DNA of 64,000 nucleotides from Gymnopilus junonius (Eukaryota > Basidiomycota > Agaricomycetes > Agaricales > Galerinaceae). Both the position numbers and the translations under genes were made by a program. The notes under the pieces are model-generated. The model was not told the origin of the DNA and made no database searches. It was given only the letters and a program-made list of their open reading frames with translations. This document shows positions 23,580 to 34,145 of the stretch, one piece after another. The DNA is taken from the NCBI GenBank assembly GCA_015501075.1, contig JADNYJ010000002.1, positions 372,001 through 436,000 of the forward strand. The letters run 5' to 3'. How positions within the stretch are numbered: position 1 is the first letter of the stretch; every line of letters starts with the position of its first letter.

Positions 23580-26500
23580 ATGCAGTCTATTCTGTCGCGA
23601 CACAGCTCTGCTTCCCATCGCACACCGCGCAAGAGCACCTCCTTTCTCTCCCTGCACCGCGAGAAAGACAAGTCTGACGCCAGCTGCGGTGTTGCCGGGC
23701 CCTCCAGCCATTCCAGGGACACATCCGCGCCTATCCCTTCCCCACCCAAGATCCAGTCCATGACTTTTCCACAACAGCCCCTCCTCTCCATCCCCGCTAC
23801 TCCAGGTCCCGCTCAAGAACCGGTCCTTCAAAGTGGGAGGCCCCCAGTCCCGTCCCTCAACTCCGCTTCTCAATCTCCTCCTCCACCCAACACACAGAGA
23901 CTCCCCCACGCACTCCCGATGACTACACAGCCTCCAGCGACTCCCTTGACTTCTTCCCCGTCGTCGTCGCCGCTCCCGTTGCTGGCGTGGAAACCATGGA
24001 CGCCTTGGTCGATGGCATGAATGGCCGCGACGGTCTCTCGTCTCGCACAAGTTCCACTCGCTCCAGATTCGCTATTCCTGGCCATCATCCTCTTTATCAA
24101 CCTCCTCTGCCTACACCGCCCCCGGGCGTTATTCTCGGAGGGGGTAAGGCGCGGCCTAAGCTTTCCCGCCAAACATCCGCTTCTGGCGATTCCAGTGACG
24201 AACAGGACCCATACCGGTCTTTACCGACTCCTCGAACTCGTCGAAGACGGGTGCGCCCTACCTCCTCCAGAACCCCCTCTACCTCTACTATCACACCACC
24301 CTCAACTTCTCCGCTTTCCGGTGATGATTCAATATCTCATTTCGGCATTGAGCGTACGCAAGTTCACCCACGACCGAACACCTCCCCCAGCACTGAAAAC
24401 CGCAAAAGTATCGTGCCCTCAATATCTGAAATCATCCGCAACCATGCTCCTCCTGAGGCTCGAGTCCGTTCCAGACCTACAACCGCGCGATCATCTTCTC
24501 TCTATTCTCCGAGCACCCAAGGACATGCAACAGTACACGAAGAGGCGGAATCTGAACCAGATCCACTGGCACGTGAAGAAGACGACGCGGAATTCCTGTC
24601 GCGTTCTTCCATAGACAGCGTTGCCGACGAGGTGCGACGCACCATTCGCAACCAAAATATGCATAAAGCCCATAGACCCACCCCGCCGCCCCCTTCAAGC
24701 TCTGCGCATCCATTTCTCAAGCGACAGTCTACGATATCTGACAATAACAGCATTTACTCTCCGCGTTCAGACCCCGGCGCAGCCTCTATATATTCTGTTT
24801 CAGCCCCTTCCAGTTACGTTCCTCCTTCCCCTTTCGAGGCGGCCAATTTCCTCTCGATGGTCAAAAATTCTCCTTCCCAAGCAGTTGCTCAATATCTTCG
24901 TTCGGCTCGGTTAACGACTCTACTTAAACTAACACGGTCCCCTCATGCATCTCAGGACAATCCTTTGACCGTTAGCCTTTCGGACCTTGGCAACCCGACC
25001 GGATTTCCTATCGTCGTGTTCTTGGGTTTGGGTTGTGTGCGTCATATCATGGGTTTGTATGATGAGATGGCCAGTTGTATGGGCCTCAGACTCATAACTA
25101 TTGACCGGTAAGAAGTGGTTTTTCTTTCTCGCTAAAACATTCCGGCGCTCATTGTTGTCACGTTGTTCAGTTGGGGTCTAGGTCGAACAGAACCTCGATC
25201 AAAGTCTAGTAAGGGCATCATGCAATGGGCGTCGGTCGTGGAAGAAGTTTTGGATCTTCTTCGCATTGATCAGTGCAGCATTATGGCACACTCTGCCGGG
25301 GCGCCTTATGCGCTATCCTTTGCAAATAAATCACCGTACCGTATCCGCGGCGATATTTGTCTGCTTGCCCCTTGGGTTGGGGGTTCTGAGAGCAGTGAGG
25401 ATCTTGTTCTTTTTTTTTTCTCCCCCTGTGATTGTTATTGACATCTTCGCCATTCAGATGGCTACAAATGGCTTAAATATGTACCGAACAGTATTCTCAA
25501 AACTGCCCAGGCAGCCGAGTGGAAAATTCAAGCTTGGATGATCGGCAAACCCCCTACACTCGCTTATGAAGGAATTGGGTATACTGCGCCTGCAAAATCA
25601 ACAAAGGATTCACCCTCGCGACCGAGTGATAATGCTGTTTACCCTTCCGGTAGTGATACCAGACCTCGACCAAGTGTGGGCTCTGGCAGCTTCAGCGAAT
25701 ACGATGATCTAAGAGATTTCGATGGTCGTTTTGAGAGTAAAAGTACCTTGGGCTTGACATCGCGAACCGGCTCGCAAACTGGAAAAGGTGGCGTAGAAAA
25801 TGCAGGGGTTGCCGTTGCCAAACGAAAACCCTCTCGTGGAATCCTGGAGAGGTTGAAAGGTTCACCTACAACAACGTCAGCGTCCACTGAAAAACAACCT
25901 CCTTCCAGGAAACTGAAAGGCTTGAGGTCCATGGGCTCTTTAAAGGGCAAAGGTCAGGCTGCTCGGGCATCTGAGCCCTCGAGTCCACAATTACCTCCTG
26001 CTCTTCAGATTGATGTTGGTCTAGGTCTTGAAGACTTATCATGGTCGGCCTCCGTTGACCCAGAAATGAGAGACTTGCCAACGGCGACTCCCCAGATGCG
26101 CACAAACGGGGGCTCACTTCCCCGAAGCTCAGGTCGTCGATCAATATCATTCACCTCAACCCAGGCGCCAGCCTCAATACCTGGGTCTCCATCACCAGGT
26201 TCCTTCACGACGACTTTTACTCAGAGCGTTCCCGCCACTCACCAAGCTGCCCTCGGAAATGCGCTCATTGCGGCTTCCCATGCGGAATCTGCAAAAGGGA
26301 CCCACAACGATCTTTTGCAAATTCTCAACCACGAGAATCATTCATGGGGTTTTTCCTATTCCTCTTACCCTCACAGAGTCCGGATTTGGTATGGCGACAG
26401 AGACGAGAAGATTGCCGAAAACGCAGTCCGTGGATGGAACGCACTATGGGACCAGACAAGTGTTCTGTCAAAGTCGTAAAAGGAGCTGACCACGGTCTTA

Positions 26501-26598
26501 TGTATCGAAGCAGTGCAGTTGTGGATGTGCTAGAATGGATTCTCAGTGCGTGGAGACCGGAAGACAGTATGGTCCAGCCATATTCGGATTTGAACTAA
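23580..26598 (+). CDS. Alpha/beta-hydrolase with long disordered regions, one frame break near the end
   Basis: Putative serine hydrolase; substrate unknown. The N-terminus (about 23580-24860) is Ser/Pro/Thr-rich and disordered; an intron from about 23833 (donor GTGGGA) to CACACAG joins it to TPPRTPDDYTASSDS. The fold starts at about 24960 with GFPIVVFLGLGCVRHIMGLY. It continues with RLITIDRWGLGRTEP, the nucleophile elbow SIMAHSAGAPYALSFA (Ser in H-S-A-G) and ICLLAPWVGGSES. A 250-residue disordered insert follows, then VRIWYGDRDEKIAENAV (acid Asp) and VVKGADHGLMYRSSA (catalytic His). Between the last two blocks, near 26429, one base is missing: the frame must shift from AVR to WMERTMGPDKCSVK with no possible intron. 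The true C-terminus is taken at 26598. Alternatively the gene is a recent pseudogene. Confidence 0.75.
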
Positions 26599-26920
26599 GA
26601 GATTGCCTGAAGTGTGTCCTACATTATTACTTGGTTACCATACTTCATTTTTATATACCATTCGACATCTGCATGATATCCCTACAGTTTTTTGTATTCA
26701 TAGATACTGTTACTACTATTACAATTACTAAAGACTTTCTAAAAGACAACTGAGTCGCCATCATGTGACTAAATCCGAGAATAACCTTTGAATGGAAAGA
26801 ACTGAATCATTGACAATGACAACTGCCATCTACTTTGCTTTGTACTTCAACATACGGCCAGTCTAGGACCTTTTTGAAATCCCCTTTTTGGGCTTAGGGC
26901 TCTTTCTTAGCCTTTGCTCC
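26599..26920. other. Intergenic region upstream of IES1 copy B
   Basis: AT-rich gap between two plus-strand genes. It should contain the 3' end of the hydrolase transcript and the IES1-B promoter. No open frame with a family motif was seen. Confidence 0.45.
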
Positions 26921-28795
26921 ATGGCTGCTTCTGGCCAGACCCCTCGGAGAGGCGTGGCCGTCAAACGCGCGGATGGGGAGCCTCTAACTCGTGTCGACAT
27001 CCAATACGACTTTCTTCGTGCCATATTTGACGACTCGCACGAGGTTTTCACCGATCCGTACGCATCGAAGGATATCTTACCTACCAAAGTATCCTTCCGA
27101 GACCTTTATATCAAGGCTATTCTTCACTCGCCGAAAGCGACCAAAGCGCTCAAAGACAAGATGAACGAAGTGTCTCTCTTCGCGGAAGATTTTGCTATTC
27201 TTTCACTCTTGGTGAACGTGGGACGCGTCAACACCACCATGAGTTGTAAGTGGCTTTCGTTTGTACTCGCCATGTGCCTCAACGTATACCGCAGTCTTTC
27301 CGGAAATGAAGACGGCTATTCGCACTTACCATCCGATTCCATCACTTCAGAGGACAAATGGAAACATGCAGGATGCTCCTCGAATCAAACACATCCTAAA
27401 GACAAGCTTACTGGAGGATGAAATCAAGACGCCGCCTGCAACGCCAGCTGATATTCTTGCCCGCTGCGTTTGTCATTTTGATTACCTGCGTCGTTCCCCT
27501 TTAACAATCGCATGCTAACAGAAACTTGGTTCACCTCCCTCGACGAGTGTTACAAATCTCATCTTTGTGCTTGCCCACCACAGCGGTGTATGTATACCAA
27601 AAGACTCATGCCCCGAACTCTTTTGTGTCCTTACCTCTCTCTTCTCTGCAGCCTGTGGGTCAGTCGCATTTTGAAGGCCGGCTTGAATTTATCGACTTGT
27701 TCATCCGGACAGAGTTGTCCTCGGCATCTCGTGCGCAAGCCTTCCTTTGGCTTTGCTACTATTACCTTGAGTCTCCTTCCTTGGTGACGATCACGGGAGC
27801 AAAATGCCTGCAAATCCCTTTTCTGATCCTGGACAATTGTCTTTGCCTCCGCCCCTCACTTCTTTGACTTATGATCAGGCCGCGCTAGAAAATCAAGAGT
27901 CCTCTGAAGACGTTTCCGTGACCGCAAAACTCATCGCCCAAAGGCATCGTATTGTAGAAAGCCATATTGCCAAAGACGCAGGCAAGTTGTCGGCTAAAGT
28001 CTCAGTCAACGGAAGTGTGGCAGGTGATGAAGAAGGTTCAGTCAACGGCGTCCTGGAAGACGCGAAACTGAAACCTAAACGGAGTGCACCTGTTTTTCGG
28101 TCGAAAACTGGCGCGAAACGTAATGCGGCCGGAGAGAAGAAGATGGTAACGAGAAGCGAGAAGCCCGAAGAGCAGGAATTTACATCCATTATTCCTGGCC
28201 TCGACGATGACGATAATGTCATTCAGGCCTTCCTCACTCGTACGCATCATCCTTACCATTTTATTGGAAAGAATATTTATGATTTATAGAGCGCTCTACC
28301 TCTCTACCCAAGCTGAGTGCTCATGATCGATTTGGAGATTCCCTGGACCTCTTTTCTTCCCGGATCAAGTCTCATCCAACACTTCGGAACTCTTTGGGTG
28401 CTGATCGTGTATATATTACGCCCCATCGATATCGGTATTCACCCTACGGGCAGAACCACTCTCAGACTTCCTCTGAGAACTCACGCATTCGGCCACAGAG
28501 TGTGTTTCAAAGTGAGCTTTTTGCCGCGCTATTTCTATTTTAATACTGAGGCTTAGAAACAGGGACATGGCAAATTATAACGTCCACAGATCCTCTCGTC
28601 GATTCAGATGATGAAATGGGTGACGAGGATGCTCGAGAGGACTACAGTAAGTAATTTCGTGGTTGTATCTCGTAAATATAATGACCAACAATCACCGCAG
28701 TTCAACGGCTGAAAGTGATTAGCCGCTTCTCCCAGCATCACTGGGAAGACGAGCAAGCATCCTATCCTTCCGCGATGGAAACACGCCTTGTTTGA
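26921..28795 (+). CDS. IES1: INO80 chromatin-remodelling complex subunit 1, copy B
   Basis: Second INO80 subunit 1 gene, inverted relative to copy A. Exons read RRGVAVKRADGEPLTRVD, VSFRDLYIKAILHSPKATK, LVNVGRVNTTMSFFPEM, AIRTYHPIPSLQRTNGNMQD and APRIKHILKTSLLEDE, then GSPPSTSVTNLIFVLAHHSG and LEFIDLFIRTELSSASRAQ, then FLWLCYYYLESPSL. Downstream are NPFSDPGQLSLPPPL, a Lys-rich region with RSKTGAKRNAAGEKKMV, TDPLVDSDDEMGDEDARED and the C-terminal IQRLKVISRFSQHHW. Around 27784 the frame must shift: either a 95-base intron (GTGACG to GATCAG) that removes the conserved NPFSD, or a two-base change. The paralogue keeps the intron of copy A within the FF motif but has lost the YLRRLS...ENVD block consensus. 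Both copies look expressed by intron structure; division of labour is unknown. Confidence 0.72.
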
Positions 28796-29178
28796 ATACC
28801 TTTTTTCGCCGTTACCGCCGTTTTCTTTTAATCCCATTGTCCGTAATAACTTTATTATTTAATTATCACTGCATACATTCGGTAGCTACATACATACTCC
28901 TAAACTTATTGCGGTGCGAGATTATCATTTCGCGCAATGTATCCTTTATAATGAAGCAACATTCATTTTTAATTCAGCAAAAATTCTCTATTATCCTACA
29001 GCTAATTGAACATAGAAAAGATTCCCAGAGTATGTATAAAGGCACAAATGAACATGATGAGCAGGATGAAGGCAAATAGGGCAATAATGAGATTTTGAGA
29101 GAGGGAAGATCGAGGTTGTGTAGATGGTATGACCATGGGTAATGTGATTTCGACCGAGTTGATTGGCCTCGGAATCGG
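28796..29178. other. AT-rich convergent intergenic region
   Basis: Shared 3' region of IES1 copy B and the MIT-domain gene. AT-rich, with no coding motif and no repeat of note. Confidence 0.45.
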
Positions 29179-32071
29179 TCACTCTGCCAGCCATTTCTCG
29201 CATTTTTTGACATATTTGTCAAGTAATTGAGAAAGGTCCCGGATGACAAAAGTAAGAACCACGCTAGCGAAAAACTCGGAAAAGCGTTTCAGTTTCTGCT
29301 CTGCAGAACCGCGAAGGTCCGGAGGAAAGGCACCGTAAGCTGGAGCAATGGGTTGCGAAAGAATAGCACGGGTGTGTTCGTCAAGGAGTAGGGTTTGTTG
29401 GAAGAGTTTTCTGAGACCTTGCACATAAGCGGCAGGCGAGTCCAAACTGAGTCGAATGGTAATTAGCATCGGGACGTTCGATGGTATAAATCAGACAACA
29501 TTCACTCACTTCTTTCCGTTGTTGGTAAACTTATCGAAACGACTGAACAGCTTGCCACCCCAAGTCGGCTTCCTTGAAACAAAGCCCTCTCCGACGCCTA
29601 ATTTCTTCCCAAAATTGGCCACGATATGGTCACAAACATTGGAAAACTCGTCAAGTTTTGACAACCACCCCTCCGCTTCTTTCCTGCCTATGCTTCCAAT
29701 CCCAAGTGCGAGCCCGCTGCTAACATTGCCTGCTCCAAAATGATCAGAACTGCTCAATTCGAGGTCATCCAGAGCAGAGCACAGAATAGTGACAACACGA
29801 ATCTTCTCGTCCAAACTGGTCAGTTTTGCACCACCCTGGGACCAGACTTCACAAGGTACGTGCAACCGACGCGTAACATAACCACCAGTTTGCACCATCA
29901 TTGTGTTTCTCAGAAGCTTCATCATGTGATATGGCTTTAAAAGGGGGTCAGATGGAGGGGCTGGAGGAAGAGGCGAAGTCGGTGTGGTAGGAAGATTCGG
30001 AGGATATCCAGGGTAGAGGCCGACCGTGCTTTGTAAAGTGGGAGGAGGTAAAGAGTCCAAGTGTAGATTGGACAAGCTAGGCGTTAATTTCGATGCCGCA
30101 GACGTCTTCCGAGAAACACCATTGGAAGCAGTTCCAGGTAAGGGTGGTGGTTGGTCAGGCGAAACCCTCCCACCTATTATTGACGGCCGTCTCCCAGGTT
30201 GAGAAGACGATCTACTTCTGACAGAGCCATGAACATTGGTCGGCAGTGGAGGTATTGTCTGCGGGGCTGATCCAGCAGATGTGACGGATTCCGCGGGTGA
30301 AGCAGAGCGGGTGCTTGGAGGTGCCGAAGTCTTCCTCCGTTGATAGATTGTACCTTGGTTAGTCGCATTGATGTTTGGCACTTCACCACTGCGCACAGGT
30401 ACTTGCGACAAAGCCCTTGGTCTGGCTTGCGCAGAATTTGGGAGCCCTGGAGAAGAAGGGGGTTTGGCTAGACCGTTTCGAGGTGTTCCAAAGGCATCTG
30501 GAGAAGTAGGGGAAGGTAGCGGGGGTAGTGGTGGGGAATCCGGTTTCGTGGTGCGCGGTGTTGGTACATCTGGTACGCTCCTTTCATTATCCACAATATT
30601 TTCACGGGGTCCATTGTTCTGACGACCCGACTCCTCTGTTTCTTCTTCTAGAGCTTGAAGGCCCGACGGTGTTCTCCTGTGCCCAGGAGCGTCGCCAGCA
30701 GCGCGCAGCTGGTTTTCGGATCGTTTGGGGATTTGTGATGTCAACTCTGAAAATGTTTCGTCAGAATGTAACATTGGAGCCAGCGGTAAGGATGAGTTAG
30801 GAGGGGGAGGTTTCGGGGGCAAGTTGGAAGAAGCACGCTTTCGGCGAGCTACTACAGAATTCCGTGGAGGAGAGGGAGCAGGTTGCATTTGAGGCGACAT
30901 GTCATATTGAACAGCATAAGGATGCGTGGTCGAAGGGAGACCTGAGATAGCAGATCCTGTCAAGACAGATTCATCCAACCTGTAGACACTGTCTCTTTGA
31001 TCGGCGTATTGAGCACTGGGGTTGGAATTGGGGTTCGGATATTCGTCTGGGATATATGGGGTATAGACCTGCTGTGGTATTTGTGGCGAATTGTCCGAGG
31101 AAGGTGATACAGAGGTGGTTGGAGAGGTGGATGTTGTCGATTCCCCGCCAGAGACGGCTGGGTTAGAGTAGGCTGATGTGCTTTGATACGGCACTGGGGG
31201 TATGCTGTATATGATACTCAGGATATTCATACGGTCCGCATATGTGTCGTGCTATAGGACATCTTTAGTTACTTGACTGTGGAGGAAAAAAAAATGAACT
31301 GACAATGTTCTGTAGACGTCTCACTTCCTCTTCTTGAGCAGCAACGCTTCTACGCCTCCTCCTTCTAGGGCCATCGGACGTGCTGTCTTCGCCGTTCCTA
31401 ACTCTTTCCATCACTTCACTGAGGAGCGCGACACTCTGCGCATATGCATTGACAGCGGCTTCCGGGTTGTCATTAGTCGAGTCAAGCTGGACAGCTTCGC
31501 GGGCCAGCTCAAGGGCCCTGGTCAGAGCGCGGCGTGATGAAGGCCTGTGCTCTGAGCGATGTCCGAGGTCGCCTGGAGGGGAAAGTAAGTTTCTGTCAGG
31601 TTGAGTAAGGGCATCGTGGTTGCGATCGGGGGGACGGAAGGATGAAGGGGGAAGATAGGACTGGGGCGGGGGGTCAGAGAGATCGTCTATTGAAGGAGTC
31701 ATAGAGGAAGAATTGCTCTGAGAGGAGGAGGCTTGTCTCGCTTGGGAAAAGGCGGCAACGGCAGAAAGGTTAGGGGAGGCAGATGGTCTTGCGAATGAGC
31801 TGGAGCGGGACCCCCTAGAAAGAGAAGAATAAGAGGGGCTGTCTGAGAAGTCTGGGAGAGGCTGCTGTGCTGCAGACGACGAGCCGGGGACACTGGGGAT
31901 GGGCAGATTGGGGGGAGGACCGGCGGGTCTGGTGTTAGCAGCAGACGAACGGCGGCGCTGGGAGATAAGTGAGGACGGCGAAGGGAAGGAGACAGGCGGC
32001 GGCGAGTGTTCGTGCCAGTGACGGCCATCCGTTCTGTGCGGCGCTGGCGATGTCTCCCATTCGATTTCCAT
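29179..32071 (-). CDS. MIT-domain protein with long disordered middle
   Basis: Predicted endosomal or cytoskeletal adaptor carrying an MIT (microtubule interacting and transport) domain. The start at 32071 (MEIEWETSPAPHRTDG) precedes about 180 disordered Ser/Pro residues. The MIT three-helix bundle follows: ALTRALELAREAVQLDSTND, then PEAAVNAYAQSVALLSEVME, then a helix AAQEEEVRRLQNIHDTYADRM that crosses the first intron (about 31304-31257). A roughly 400-residue Pro/Ser-rich linker leads to a folded C-terminal part with LLKPYHMMKLLRNTMMVQTG, VPCEVWSQGGAKLTSLDEKI and WLSKLDEFSNVCDHIVANFG. The last exon (29470-29179) ends KYVKKCEKWLAE. MIT domains usually bind ESCRT-III tails; a specific partner here is inference. 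The septin gene ends 232 bases upstream on the same strand. Confidence 0.8.
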
Positions 32072-32303
32072 CCTCGACAGCGCACCCAACCGTCTGCTCG
32101 CTATCCGCCACTTGCAATTGTTTGCACATCAACAACTCCCTTTTCCGGCCATTCACATGATATTAATTATATTCAACAATCTACCATACCCAAACGAGTG
32201 TACTTGTAATCCAAAAGGTATCCATCTCAACAGAATAAACGAGAGACTTTGTTCAAAAGGTATAGGGTATACTTGTATCTTCGTCCCCCCGAAGATCGCA
32301 TGT

Positions 32304-33963
32304 TCACTCACGGAAGTCTCCCTGCGAGCCCTGCGCAGCCAGGCGGCTCTCCAAATTCCTGTCCCACACCAGTCAGTATCATCCTCAGACAGTCGCCAGT
32401 CCAACACTTGCCTGAGTGACTCCTCTTTTGCAAGCAACTCCTGTCGTTTCTCGTTGATCTCCCGTTGCACCTTGAGCTCGATTTCGCGCAACTGGCAACC
32501 GTTTATCATCAAGGCAACAAATCACAAAAAGTTCATCACACACCTTTTCTTCCTCACGACGGAGCTGTTCTTCCTTGAGGCGGACACTTTGGGATGCAAG
32601 CTCTTCAGGGAGGATGGACGAGTCACTGCAATAAACCATTCAGGCCTATGCATGATCAGAGAGCAGACAAAATACTCACTGTGCATCCGAATGGACTGTC
32701 CTCGAAAGCTTCTCGGTACGATACGTTTCGTACATGAGATCGTGAGTCAGCGACTTGAGATCTGCAAGATGAGAGCTAACAACGACATCAATATGATGTC
32801 TTCGCCTAGTAGAACATCACCGTACTTGAGAAGTGCACTTCGAAGCCTACTGAAATCAGAGTGCTTGGGGTTGTCGACCTCAACAACGCCCCAAGGGTAA
32901 ATACGGGCCCGGACTGGCTGACCGTCAATTTCAATTTCCTCTTCGGAACCCACAATCGCGAATGGCAGAAGGGCCTTCAATTTGCTACTTCTGAGTATGA
33001 ATTTAAAAAGAAGAATCTTCAGCTTACCCTGAGCTCGCTGTTGTCCTGAATTGTTTCTTCGTCATCTTCCTCGACGTCATAGGGGAAATTGTAAACAGGA
33101 ATGTCATAGTGCTCAATGTCTTCCATGATCTAGAACAACATTAACAACGTAGTGCGCAATATAGAAATGACGGACACACTCTTTTCTTGAAGCCCTTGAG
33201 TTCACTAGGGGTCAGCGAATCAGCTTTGCCAATAACAGGAATGACGTTGACACGTGGAGAAAGGCGGCGCATGAGCTCAATGTCCATTTCTCTCAGGCTA
33301 ACCAGCCAAAAGGATAAGTTATGCAAATAACATGCAAGAGATATATACTGACGCATGACCAGTGGGAGGAATGAAGTACAACAGGACGTGAACCCGGTTG
33401 TCTCTGAAGCGAGGGTTACGCTTAATCCGAGATTCTTCCGCCAGGATATCATCATATTGACGCTCAAGATATCCAACTATTTCCTGGAAACTGGAAAGAG
33501 AACATGAGTACGGCGGCCTTTGCTGTACAGGAGAGATACATACGCGAACTCATTGTCGATGTTATCACCGAAGCCAGGGGTATCTACAATGGTGAGGGCA
33601 ATGCGAACACCGTCTTCCTCAAGTTCTGGACAAGGGTTACATAGAACCTGCTAAGCAAGACGGAAGACATGGCATCACTCCTGAGTGCTCACCGACGTTG
33701 ACCGGCTTGATCCTGATGCCTTCCTCAACATGGGCAGTCTCAGGATTGTCAGAGACCTTGTGGGGAAGAACCTCGGACTCGCAAAGCGTGTTGACAAAGG
33801 TAGTTCGACCAGTACCCGATGCGCCTAGGAAACGGAGAACCCATTAACGACGCGACAAAAAAAGAATGGAAATTTTGTAAAATGAGGCCATACCAACTAC
33901 CATTAGGGTGAACTGAACACCCTTCTTAACCTTGTTACCCCTGCGTCTTCCTGCAAATGACAT
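32304..33963 (-). CDS. CDC11: Septin, Cdc11/AspA type
   Basis: Filament-forming GTP-binding protein of the septin collar at septa and bud/hyphal necks. The start MSFAGRRRGNKVKKGVQF is followed by a P-loop read as GASGTGRTTF: the Walker A Lys is Arg, as in Cdc11-class septins. Then come LTIVDTPGFGD (G3), VHVLLYFIPPTGHALREMD, VNVIPVIGKADSLTPSE (G4, GKAD), the septin unique element around ALLPFAIVGSEEEIEIDG and RARIYPWGVVEVDN, and a C-terminal coiled coil (QSVRLKEEQLRREEEKL, REIELKVQREINEKRQELL). The last intron (32411-32359) has a GC donor and leads to NLESRLAAQGSQGDFRE, a natural extension of the coil. Reading through the intron gives an unrelated tail. It diverges from MSH1 across 172 bases. 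Confidence 0.9.
32359..32411 (-). other. GC-AG intron in the septin gene
   Basis: A 53-base intron with the canonical GC donor GCAAGT and acceptor GACAG. It joins EESLR to NLESRLAAQ and keeps the coiled-coil heptads. No GT donor in the right phase gives this join. Confidence 0.75.
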
Positions 33964-34130
33964 TCTGACTCCTTAACAAAATTATAAGGGCTTTGGGGAG
34001 GTGGGCTTGAGGAGGTAGCCTTGCTGGCCGTTGTATATTTACACTTCAAACTCCGACTAGTGGTATGACTTCTGTTGACAGCAGTAACGTGATTCCTATT
34101 AAACTTGACCTCTTGACCAGTGCGGGGAAT

Positions 34131-34145
34131 ATGGAATGGTCTTGA
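34131..34145 (+). promoter_or_regulatory. Four-codon upstream ORF overlapping the MSH1 start
   Basis: An ATG at 34131 opens ATG-GAA-TGG-TCT-TGA and stops at 34145. It overlaps the MSH1 ATG at 34136 in another frame, so scanning ribosomes would meet it five bases earlier. A repressive effect is inferred, and it matters only if transcripts start upstream of 34131. Confidence 0.4.

Noticed and set aside
23451..24050. 199-residue Arg-rich minus-strand frame opposite the hydrolase N-terminus
   Set aside because: It is antisense to a Ser/Pro-rich coding exon; such exons regularly give long Arg/Gly-rich antisense frames.
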